In this document: piece after piece, positions 1 to 6,548 of the stretch
How positions within the stretch are numbered: position 1 is the first letter of the stretch
Layout: each line of letters opens with the position of its first letter
Assembly: GCA_902783295.1 (NCBI GenBank)
Contig: CACZQT010000184.1
Coordinates: 1 to 18,950 of the forward strand
Source of the DNA: an uncultured Lachnospiraceae bacterium
Lineage (GTDB): Bacteria; Bacillota; Clostridia; Lachnospirales; Lachnospiraceae
DNA length: 18,950 nt
Direction of reading: 5' to 3'
Translations under genes and position numbers: made by a program
Notes under the pieces: model-generated
Told to the model about the DNA's origin: nothing
Databases searched by the model: none
What the model saw: the letters and a program-made list of their open reading frames with translations, nothing else

Positions 1-114
1 ATCCGCAGTGCCGTCAAATACATTCCCCGGAAAACACGGCCGTCTCCGGTCGCTTTACGGCGAGGCATATGGAATGGGTTCCGCGACGGGCGGATCAGGA
101 AGCAAAGAACTTTA

Positions 115-431
115 CTGGATTCCCCTGGGGTCGCTCCACCCATCCAGGCCTCGCCTGAAGCTCCCTTCGCTTCGGCTACCGTTTTCCTTGGGAATGATTT
201 GAACGGCACTGCTGCAAACCGAAAAGATTACAGGAATATTCTGTGAAATCTGATTCCCTGATCTAATGGATGCACATGGACAGGTGTATTGATCAGCAAC
301 CACAGATCCCAAGGTATTCATAAGAGCATTCACCGTCTGCTGAATACATTGTAATGGTGCGGAACACGATATTGTCTCAAGAGCAGCCCCTCCGACACCG
401 TCCTGCGGTGAGACAATATCGTGGACGCACC
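115..431 (+). ncRNA. candidate structured RNA of unknown class upstream of guaB
   Basis: No convincing gene is present in positions 1-499. Instead there is a succession of inverted repeats: 115-120 with 142-147; 157-161 with 169-173; 186-193 with 307-314 (8 bp, CCTTGGGA/TCCCAAGG), enclosing 258-263 with 291-296; 314-320 with 341-347 (7 bp); and a long terminal stem of 356-361 with 426-431 plus 365-379 with 409-423 (15 bp perfect), broken only by a small G/A-rich internal loop. The 29-nt apical loop contains a further 4-bp helix (383-386 with 403-406). The strand is uncertain; one G-U pair (272 with 287) mildly favours plus. Motifs for tmRNA, RNase P, T-box and the common riboswitches were looked for and not seen. 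It could also be the relic of a mobile element or an unusual intergenic repeat. Confidence 0.35.
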
Positions 432-499
432 TTTCCTCAATAAAGCCGAGAAGGAACGCTGTTCATGAGTTGTTGGGGAAAAGTTCATAAAAAACTTCC

Positions 500-528
500 T
501 TGACATAGCCTCTTTCTTTCGTTAGACT
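500..528 (+). promoter_or_regulatory. sigma-A type promoter of guaB
   Basis: A perfect TTGACA -35 box (500-505) is separated by 17 nt from a TAGACT -10 box (523-528). Transcription would start near 535 and give a leader of about 110 nt before the guaB ATG at 647. No guanine riboswitch core was recognised in that leader. Confidence 0.75.
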
Positions 529-646
529 AAAGTTTAACCTAAAGGTAAAAATACTTAATTGCAGTGAAAAACTCGGAAGTGGGATGCGGGGAAAAGCTAT
601 AGTCATCCCGCAGAAGCAAGAGACGAATGTCAGGAAAGAAGGTATC

Positions 647-2101
647 ATGGCAAGAATTATTGGAGAAGGCATCACGTTTGACGATGTACTGTTGGTTCCG
701 GCGTATTCCGAAGTAACTCCGAACATGGTGGATCTGACCACCTGGCTGACAAAGAAAATCAAACTCTCCATTCCGATGATGAGTGCCGGCATGGATACGG
801 TCACTGAATGCCAGATGGCTATAGCCATGGCCAGACAGGGCGGTATCGGCATCATTCATAAAAACATGTCTGTGGAACAGCAGGCCGAAGAGGTCGACAA
901 GGTAAAACGTTCCGAGTACGGCGTCATCACCGATCCGTTTTTCCTCTCCCCGGACCATACCCTGGCGGACGCCAATGAACTGATGGCGAAATTCCGCATC
1001 AGCGGTGTTCCCATCACCGTAGGACGCAAACTGGTGGGAATTATCACAAACCGGGATCTGAAATTTGAAACAGACTACTCCAAAAAGATCTCCGAATCGA
1101 TGACAAGTGAAAACCTGATTACTGCCAGGGAAGGGGTTACGCTGGAAGAAGCGAAGAAGATCCTGGGGAAGGCCCGCAAAGAGAAGCTGCCCATCGTGGA
1201 TGAAAACTTCAATCTGAAAGGCCTGATCACTATTAAGGATATTGAAAAAACCATCCGTTATCCCAATTCAGCCAAGGATGACCTGGGCCGTCTGCTGTGC
1301 GGTGCGGCTGTTGGCATCACCGGGAATATGATGGACCGCGTGAAGGAACTCGTGAGTGCGAAGGTGGACTGCGTAGTGGTGGATTCTGCTCATGGCCATT
1401 CTCTGAACATCCTGAATGCGGTACGGAAAATTAAGGAGGCTTATCCGGATCTGCAGGTTATCGCCGGCAATGTGGCGACGGGAGCGGGAACGAAAGCGCT
1501 GATTGAAGCCGGTGTGGATGCTGTGAAGGTAGGTATCGGCCCCGGTTCTATCTGCACTACCCGCGTGGTTGCCGGTATTGGCGTGCCGCAGATTACAGCG
1601 GTTATGGACAGCTATGAGGTGGCGAAGGAATATGGAATTCCGATCATCGCGGATGGCGGCATCAAGTATTCCGGTGATATGACGAAGGCACTGGCCGCCG
1701 GTGCGAATGTCTGCATGATGGGCTCCATGTTTGCGGGCTGCGATGAGGCACCCGGCGACTTCGAGATTTTCCAGGGCAGAAAGTTTAAAGTATATCGCGG
1801 AATGGGCTCTATTGCCGCCATGGAAAACGGCAGCAAAGACCGTTATTTCCAGACCGAGGCCAAGAAGCTGGTGCCGGAAGGCGTGGAAGGCCGCGTTGCT
1901 TACAAGGGAAGCCTGGAGGATACAGTGTTCCAGCTGGTGGGCGGCATCCGTTCCGGTATGGGGTACTGCGGTGCCCGCACGATTGAGGAACTGAAGGAGA
2001 AAGGAGAGTTCGTAAAGATCTCTGCCGCTTCCCTGAAAGAAAGCCATCCTCATGATGTGCAGATTACCAAGGAGGCTCCGAACTATACTGTGCAGGCCTG
2101 A
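647..2101 (+). CDS. guaB: inosine-5'-monophosphate dehydrogenase
   Basis: Cytosolic enzyme that oxidises IMP to XMP with NAD+, the committed step of GTP synthesis. The 484-residue product has the normal bacterial length. The TIM-barrel start is visible as ITFDDVLLVPAYS near residues 9-21. A CBS-domain pair (Bateman module, about residues 90-205) is inserted in the barrel. The active-site loop GPGSICTTR carries the catalytic cysteine at residue 303, followed by IIADGGI, the GSMFAG phosphate-binding segment and the flap with EGVEGRVAYKG. An in-frame ATG exists at 584, but the 647 start is preferred because it gives the family N-terminus and has a purine-rich ribosome binding site (AGGAAAGAAGG) just upstream. 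The gene has its own promoter at 500-528. There is no obvious terminator before the next gene, 43 nt downstream, so read-through is likely. Confidence 0.97.
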   Translation: MARIIGEGITFDDVLLVPAYSEVTPNMVDLTTWLTKKIKLSIPMMSAGMDTVTECQMAIAMARQGGIGIIHKNMSVEQQAEEVDKVKRSEYGVITDPFFLSPDHTLADANELMAKFRISGVPITVGRKLVGIITNRDLKFETDYSKKISESMTSENLITAREGVTLEEAKKILGKARKEKLPIVDENFNLKGLITIKDIEKTIRYPNSAKDDLGRLLCGAAVGITGNMMDRVKELVSAKVDCVVVDSAHGHSLNILNAVRKIKEAYPDLQVIAGNVATGAGTKALIEAGVDAVKVGIGPGSICTTRVVAGIGVPQITAVMDSYEVAKEYGIPIIADGGIKYSGDMTKALAAGANVCMMGSMFAGCDEAPGDFEIFQGRKFKVYRGMGSIAAMENGSKDRYFQTEAKKLVPEGVEGRVAYKGSLEDTVFQLVGGIRSGMGYCGARTIEELKEKGEFVKISAASLKESHPHDVQITKEAPNYTVQA

Positions 2102-2144
2102 TAATACCTGCCGGAGCAGGAAGAGGCCAGAACGAGGCATTTGA

Positions 2145-3371
2145 ATGAAGAGAATATCTGTTTCATTTTTGAAAAAAACATGGCTGGGTTTTCTTTGCCT
2201 GGCTGTGATGTCGTCTTCCGCCGTTTACGCGGTGCAGGACGATCCGGCATCTGTTACTGCCATTGCGCTGGAATCTCAGGAGGAGGCGGAAACGCAGGGA
2301 GAATCACAGGAAGAATCACAGGAAGAATCACAGGAAGAACTCCCGGAAGACCTGCAGAGTGAAGAAACGGAAGAGGCCGAGTCGGTTTTCGTTGACACGG
2401 AAGTGCCGGGATTTGCCGGTGCAGGTGTGCTGATGCTGCCTGCGGAGATGGTTTCCGTTTCATCCGGGGAGTATCAGGGGAACGGGCTGCTGGTGGCGAT
2501 CGACCCGGGACATCAGGCTCATCAGAATTCTGATCAGGAGCCGGTGGGACCGGGATCTTCTGAAACGAAGATGAAGGTTTCCAGCGGAACCTGGGGGGAT
2601 TATACGGATGAGCCGGAATATGAACTGAACCTGAAGGTCGCCCTGAAGCTCCGGGATGAGCTGGAGGCCAGAGGGTATGAAGTCCTGATGATCCGCGAAA
2701 CCAATGATGTGAATATCAGCAATGTGGAACGGGCGCAGATGGCCAATGAAGCCGAAGCAGATGCCTTCCTGCGGATTCATGCGGACGGAAGCGACAATCA
2801 CGATATCAGCGGATGCATGACGATTTGCCAGACACCTTCCAATGACTGGAATGGAGATATTTATCCGGAATGCAAGGCATTGGCTCAGGCAGTCCTTTCG
2901 GGCCTGGTAGAAAGTACCGGCGCCAGGAGTCACGGAGTGCTGGAAAGCGATACGTATTCGGGCATCAACTGGTGTGAAGTTCCGGTGACCATTGTAGAGA
3001 TGGGATATATGAGCAACCGGGAAGAGGATTATCTGCTGCAGACAGAAGAGTATCAGAATAAACTGGTTGAAGGAATGGCGAACGGCCTGGACGCTTTCTT
3101 TGATTATCCCGAACGGCCGCCGGTGCAGATGCCGGAAGAGACCGGGACGGAAGCCTCTGTGGATGAAACTCAGACAGAGGGGGATGTGATTCCTCCGGTG
3201 TCTGAGGGAGCGGCAGGCAGCCTGCCGGCTGATACAAGTCAGGCGGAGCAGCCGACGTCAGAGATCCTTGTTGAAGTAACTGTTTCTGAGGAAACTCAGG
3301 AGAGCGCCGGTTCTGAAGGAGCGGCAGCCGACGGCGCAGGGGAATCTGCAGCGCTGCCGGGACAGAGATGA
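2145..3371 (+). CDS. secreted N-acetylmuramoyl-L-alanine amidase (Amidase_3), first of a tandem pair
   Basis: Predicted zinc peptidoglycan hydrolase that cuts the bond between N-acetylmuramic acid and the L-alanine of the stem peptide. The 408-residue protein starts with a signal peptide (basic MKR, hydrophobic core, likely cleavage after about residue 29). An acidic, Glu/Ser/Gln-rich linker follows, then an Amidase_3 domain at about residues 113-325. Zinc ligands are visible as H123 (DPGHQ), E158 and H212 (RIHADG), and the catalytic glutamate as E285 (VEMGYMSN). A low-complexity acidic tail of about 80 residues ends the protein. GAGG seven nt before the ATG is the ribosome binding site. The stop overlaps the start of the second amidase as ATGA, suggesting translational coupling. 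The cleaved substrate is inferred from the family; the tails probably act as spacers in the wall. Confidence 0.9.
   Translation: MKRISVSFLKKTWLGFLCLAVMSSSAVYAVQDDPASVTAIALESQEEAETQGESQEESQEESQEELPEDLQSEETEEAESVFVDTEVPGFAGAGVLMLPAEMVSVSSGEYQGNGLLVAIDPGHQAHQNSDQEPVGPGSSETKMKVSSGTWGDYTDEPEYELNLKVALKLRDELEARGYEVLMIRETNDVNISNVERAQMANEAEADAFLRIHADGSDNHDISGCMTICQTPSNDWNGDIYPECKALAQAVLSGLVESTGARSHGVLESDTYSGINWCEVPVTIVEMGYMSNREEDYLLQTEEYQNKLVEGMANGLDAFFDYPERPPVQMPEETGTEASVDETQTEGDVIPPVSEGAAGSLPADTSQAEQPTSEILVEVTVSEETQESAGSEGAAADGAGESAALPGQR
2301..2336 (+). repeat. three perfect 12-bp tandem repeats inside the first amidase gene
   Basis: The unit GAATCACAGGAA occurs three times without interruption, with a degenerate fourth unit following at 2337-2348. 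It encodes ESQE repeats in the linker between signal peptide and catalytic domain. Unit length is a multiple of three, so copy-number change would keep the frame. Confidence 0.9.
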
Positions 3372-4705
3372 TGAGAAGGAAGAAAAGCAGCAGAGCAGGC
3401 AGGCTGGGAATGTGGATTCTGGTCTTTTCCCTGATGGCAGCGGCTGGATGGACCGGCACATTTGCTGCCGGAGCCGCGGAGGCACCGGCACAGAGCCTGG
3501 AAGACCAGACCGGTACGGAGAAGCCTGCGGAGACAGGAAATTCCCCTGCTGAGAATGAAGACGAGAGCATGCCGGCGGGGAACGAGGAAGAGAGTAAACC
3601 TGCCGGGAGTGAGGCGGAAAGCTCTTCTGCTGAAGAAGGAAGCGCATCCCCCGGCACTGAAGACGAAAGTACACCGGCCGGGAATGATACCGAGAGCACT
3701 TCCTCCGGAAATGAGGAAGAAAGCAGTTCTTCCGTCGAAGAGTCTGAGAAAGCTTCAAAGCCCTCAAAGGAAGAAGCTGTTCCCGTATTAAAACAGGTAC
3801 AGAAAGTACGTCTGAAAAGTACCGGGGCCAGAACCATAAAGGTGACCTGGAAAACGCAGAAAGCTGCCGAAGGCTATGAGGTCTGTTATTCGTCCAATTC
3901 TTCCATGAAAAAGAAGAAAACCGTGGTTGTACCGGGCGGAACGCATTCTTCTGTAACACTTCGGAAGCTGGATGTACATACCGTCTGCTACGTCACGGTA
4001 AGAGCGCTTCGCCGTGGAAAGGAACAATGGATCCGTGGTCCGCTGGGAAAGGTCACCGGGAAAAAGGTCACCGGGAAAATGATTGTTATCGACCCGGGGC
4101 ACCAGGAGAATGCGAACTATGGGGGGGAACCGATCGGTCCCGGCGCATATCAGACCAAGATGAAAGTGACCGCAGGAACCATGGGTGTGGCTACCCGGAA
4201 ACTGGAATCCGTGCTCGTCCTGGAAATCTCCTTAAAACTGCGGGATGCCCTGGAGAAAGAGGGCTATCAGGTAAAAATGACCCGCACGACACAGAAGGTT
4301 AATCTGTCCAATGTGGATCGGGCAAAGTTTGCGAATCAGTGGAAGGCGGATGCCTTTATCCGGGTGCATGCGGATTCTACAGATTCTCCATATGCCAGCG
4401 GAGCTTCCACCATCTGCCCGACCAGCCGGAACCCTTATCCGGTGCGAAAGGTTTATAAGAAAAGCTACCAGCTTTCCAAGTACATCCTGGACGCAGTATG
4501 CAAGGCCACCGGTGCAGACAGCAGGGGCGTATACGCCAGCGATGATTATACAGGCATAAACTGGTCAGAGGTCCCGGTGACGATCCTGGAAATGGGCTAT
4601 ATGTCCAATTATACGGAAGACCGCCTGATGGCGACATCATCTTACCAGGATAAGATCATAAAAGGGATTGTAAACGGGCTGAATACGTATTTTAAGAAGA
4701 AATAA
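3368..4705 (+). CDS. secreted N-acetylmuramoyl-L-alanine amidase with fibronectin-III-like domain, second of a tandem pair
   Basis: Paralogue of the preceding amidase, 445 residues. A signal peptide of about 38 residues (MMRRKKSSRAGR, then a hydrophobic core ending near TFAAGAAEA) precedes a Ser/Glu/Pro/Gly-rich region (about residues 40-135) with loose repeats resembling PAGNEEES. A fibronectin type III-like module follows (about residues 138-230, with VTWKTQKAAEGYEVCYS), then the Amidase_3 domain (about 238-445). Zinc ligands are H245 (DPGHQ), E280 and H334 (RVHADS); the catalytic glutamate is E408 (LEMGYMSN). The start overlaps the upstream stop as ATGATGA, so either of two adjacent ATGs (3368 or 3371) may be used. 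The two catalytic domains share an unusual long loop after DPGH (EP.GPG...TKMKV..GT.G), which points to duplication followed by replacement of the N-terminal module. Confidence 0.9.
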   Translation: MMRRKKSSRAGRLGMWILVFSLMAAAGWTGTFAAGAAEAPAQSLEDQTGTEKPAETGNSPAENEDESMPAGNEEESKPAGSEAESSSAEEGSASPGTEDESTPAGNDTESTSSGNEEESSSSVEESEKASKPSKEEAVPVLKQVQKVRLKSTGARTIKVTWKTQKAAEGYEVCYSSNSSMKKKKTVVVPGGTHSSVTLRKLDVHTVCYVTVRALRRGKEQWIRGPLGKVTGKKVTGKMIVIDPGHQENANYGGEPIGPGAYQTKMKVTAGTMGVATRKLESVLVLEISLKLRDALEKEGYQVKMTRTTQKVNLSNVDRAKFANQWKADAFIRVHADSTDSPYASGASTICPTSRNPYPVRKVYKKSYQLSKYILDAVCKATGADSRGVYASDDYTGINWSEVPVTILEMGYMSNYTEDRLMATSSYQDKIIKGIVNGLNTYFKKK

Positions 4706-4734
4706 CATACAGCATACAAGGGGATGTATGGGTG

Positions 4735-4787
4735 ACAAGGGGACAGCTCCTCTGTCCTTTTCCGGGATAGAGGGACTGTCTCTTTGT
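4735..4787 (+). terminator. long imperfect hairpin behind the amidase genes, possible terminator
   Basis: Arms 4735-4746 (ACAAGGGGACAG) and 4776-4787 (CTGTCTCTTTGT) pair with two G-U wobbles. They enclose a second helix, 4749-4757 with 4764/65-4773, and a short T-rich loop. The G-U pairs favour folding of the plus-strand transcript. A small hairpin (4713-4717 with 4726-4730) lies just upstream. There is no clean U-tract after the stem, so a terminator role is only probable. Its core words recur in the hairpin at 17489-17545. Confidence 0.45.
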
Positions 4788-4840
4788 TTCCCGTGCGTCC
4801 CCTCAATCGTCTTCATGAATTAATGCGAAGGGAGAAAACG

Positions 4841-5611
4841 ATGAAATTCCGACCCTGCATAGATATTCATAACGGAAAGGTTAAACAGATCGTCGGCTCT
4901 TCACTGAGGGATCAGGGAGATGAGGCTGCAGAGAATTTCGTTTCTGAAAAGGATGCGGCAGATTACGCCCGTTTTTATGCTGCGGACGGACTGAAAGGCG
5001 GCCATGTAATCCTTCTGAATCCGGCTTCTTCGGAATATTATGAGGCGACAAAGAAACAGGCACTGTCCGCCCTGGCTGCCTGGCCGGGCGGCCTGATGGC
5101 AGGGGGCGGGATCCGGGACGACAATGCGGAAGAATTTCTGAAGGCCGGTGCCTCTCATGTGATCGTCACCTCCTATGTTTTCCGGGATGGAAGAATCGAT
5201 GAGAAGAATCTTCGCAGGCTGCAGGATACAGCGGGAAAGAAAAATCTGGTACTGGATCTTTCCTGCCGCAGACGGGACGGGATGTATTATATCGTAACAG
5301 ACCGCTGGCAGAAATTTACAGATGTAAAAGTAAACGGAGAAACCTTGAGCGAGCTGGCCGGAGAGTGTGCGGAGTTTCTGATTCATGCGGTAGATGTGGA
5401 AGGTAAGTCCGGTGGAACGGAGGAGGATCTTCTCAGGATTCTGGGGGCTTTCCGGGAAATCCCCATTACCTACGCCGGCGGCGTAGGCAGCTTCGAAGAT
5501 TTGGAGAAGGTGAAGATTCTCGGTCAGGGGCATGTGGACGTAACCATTGGGAGCGCTCTGGACCTGTTCGGAGGTCCTATGCCTTATCGTGAGGTGTTAC
5601 GCCGTATCTGA
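4841..5611 (+). CDS. hisA: eukaryotic-type phosphoribosylformimino-AICAR-ribotide isomerase (HisA)
   Basis: Catalyses the Amadori isomerisation of ProFAR to PRFAR in histidine biosynthesis (EC 5.3.1.16). The 256-residue product is a TIM barrel resembling the fungal/plant HIS6 type rather than the usual bacterial HisA. Signature words are FRPCIDIHNGKVKQIVG at the N-terminus, FVSEKDAADYA, GGHVI, WPGGLMAGGGIRDDNA, VIVTSYVF, LVLDLSCRR, WQKFTDV, FLIHAVDVEG and TYAGGV. The first catalytic aspartate is D8; D139 (LVLDLSC) and D185 (AVDVEG) lie on later strands. An in-frame TTG or ATG further upstream is possible, but the 4841 ATG has GGGAG seven nt before it and gives the family start. No other histidine gene is in the window, so it is not in a his operon here. 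Confidence 0.9.
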   Translation: MKFRPCIDIHNGKVKQIVGSSLRDQGDEAAENFVSEKDAADYARFYAADGLKGGHVILLNPASSEYYEATKKQALSALAAWPGGLMAGGGIRDDNAEEFLKAGASHVIVTSYVFRDGRIDEKNLRRLQDTAGKKNLVLDLSCRRRDGMYYIVTDRWQKFTDVKVNGETLSELAGECAEFLIHAVDVEGKSGGTEEDLLRILGAFREIPITYAGGVGSFEDLEKVKILGQGHVDVTIGSALDLFGGPMPYREVLRRI

Positions 5612-5613
5612 CA

Positions 5614-5694
5614 AAGACAGGTTTAAGGAAAACGAGAGCCATGGGGATGGCCCTTTAGCCGCGAAATCGGGCCAGGGGACCTGTCTTCATGGCT
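5614..5694 (+). promoter_or_regulatory. pseudoknot-capable RNA element between hisA and the two-component genes
   Basis: Starting 2 nt after the hisA stop, helix A pairs 5614-5622 with 5679-5687 (9 bp, AAGACAGGT/ACCTGTCTT). Helix B pairs 5637-5643 with 5688-5694 (7 bp, AGCCATG/CATGGCT). The 5' strand of B lies inside the loop of A and its 3' strand is immediately after A, so the helices cross (pseudoknot topology) with contiguous 3' strands. A GGCCC/GGGCC hairpin (5649-5653 with 5669-5673) sits in the intervening loop. The helices could instead be alternative states. No known riboswitch consensus was recognised. It may act on hisA 3' end formation or as the leader of the downstream response regulator. 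Confidence 0.4.
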
Positions 5695-5732
5695 TATTCG
5701 GTCTGTCAGCAGGAAAAACAGTCCCGCTTTTC

Positions 5733-5752
5733 CTTACAGTTCTGTAAGTTTT
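5733..5752 (+). terminator. weak terminator-like hairpin before the response regulator
   Basis: CTTACAG (5733-5739) pairs with CTGTAAG (5742-5748) and is followed by TTTT. Another small stem, 5711-5717 with 5727-5733 (AGGAAAA/TTTTCCT), precedes and touches it. The stem is A/T-rich and the U-tract short, so efficiency is doubtful. Confidence 0.3.
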
Positions 5753-5843
5753 CAGCATAAAAACAGGCGCGATCACTATACTTATATTGAATATATCATC
5801 GTTTTATACTGCCTTTAGAAGCATAGTGCATGGAGAAATCAGT

Positions 5844-6548
5844 ATGGAGAAGATCTTGCTGGTAGAAGATAATGAGCATATCATGGCGATTAATACGAAG
5901 TATCTTACAGGTCTGGGCTTCGTGGTTGAACAGGCCTGGACGGTACGCGAGGCAGAGAGCAGACTGGCTGTGCTTCAGCCGGACCTGATTGTACTGGATA
6001 TCATGCTTCCGGATGGGGATGGGGTTGAACTCTGCAGACAGATCCGGAAACGCCGTGAAACACCGATTCTTTTCCTGACTGCAAAGGTAACCCATAAAGA
6101 TATTGTTAACGGTCTCGAAAACGGCGGGGACGAGTATCTGACGAAGCCTTATGATTTAGATGTGTTTGGAGCCAAAGTAAAAGCATTGCTCCGCCGATCC
6201 GGGAAAATACTCCCGCAGAATCAGAGCTTTCGCTTAGGTATCCTGCTGTTTGATATTGTGCAGTCTCAGGCATTTGCAGGAAGCAGCAGCCTGAACCTGT
6301 CAAGGACAGAATTCGGTTTGCTGCTTTATCTGGCGCAGAACCGGGGCAGAACGGTTTCAAAGGAAGAACTGTATTCGGCGGTATGGGGAATTAAAGAAGA
6401 GGAAAACGGAACCATGCTTTGGACGGCTGTTTCACGGCTGAAGCGGAAAATAGCCTCATACGAAGAAGAATTCTATATCGATTCGGATCATAACGGGTAC
6501 GAATTAGTGATGGCCGATCATGGGAAGGAGGCTTCAGAAACAAAATGA
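5844..6548 (+). CDS. OmpR-family response regulator
   Basis: DNA-binding response regulator of 234 residues. The receiver domain (about 1-115) shows acidic pocket residues E8/D9 (LLVEDNE), phospho-acceptor D52 (LIVLDIMLPDGDG), T79 (FLTAK) and K101 (YLTKPYD). A winged-helix effector domain follows (about 125-228; LSRTEFGLLLYLAQNRGRTVSKEELY, VSRLKRKI, and NGYEL at the wing). The start at 5844 is chosen because it begins at MEKILLVEDN and has GGAG eight nt upstream; the frame extends further up only through a TTG at 5787. Its stop overlaps the kinase start as ATGA, so the pair should be co-translated. Target genes cannot be read from the sequence; the adjacent secreted-protein gene is a natural candidate. 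Confidence 0.93.
   Translation: MEKILLVEDNEHIMAINTKYLTGLGFVVEQAWTVREAESRLAVLQPDLIVLDIMLPDGDGVELCRQIRKRRETPILFLTAKVTHKDIVNGLENGGDEYLTKPYDLDVFGAKVKALLRRSGKILPQNQSFRLGILLFDIVQSQAFAGSSSLNLSRTEFGLLLYLAQNRGRTVSKEELYSAVWGIKEEENGTMLWTAVSRLKRKIASYEEEFYIDSDHNGYELVMADHGKEASETK

Noticed and set aside
8..243. Plus-strand open frames at the left end
   Set aside because: Arg/Pro/Ser-rich translations with no recognisable domain and no ribosome binding site; two frames are open at once, which fits composition rather than coding.
112..459. A 115-codon minus-strand frame without stop codons, with only a GTG as plausible start (333)
   Set aside because: No recognised protein family, no ribosome binding site, and it runs straight through the 15-bp inverted repeat. 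Better read as part of the structured or repeat region, though a gene relic cannot be excluded.
1268..2140. 290-codon minus-strand frame over guaB
   Set aside because: Shadow of guaB; His/Arg-rich translation with no domain.
2965..3959. Long minus-strand Ser/Pro-rich frames opposite the amidases
   Set aside because: They mirror the low-complexity linkers of the amidase genes on the other strand.
5614..5694. HDV-like self-cleaving ribozyme
   Set aside because: The order of helices is similar, but no P4 helix or catalytic-C region lies between the two 3' strands.
5547..5747. 66-codon plus-strand frame across the end of hisA
   Set aside because: Overlaps hisA and the pseudoknot element, with no ribosome binding site or family features.
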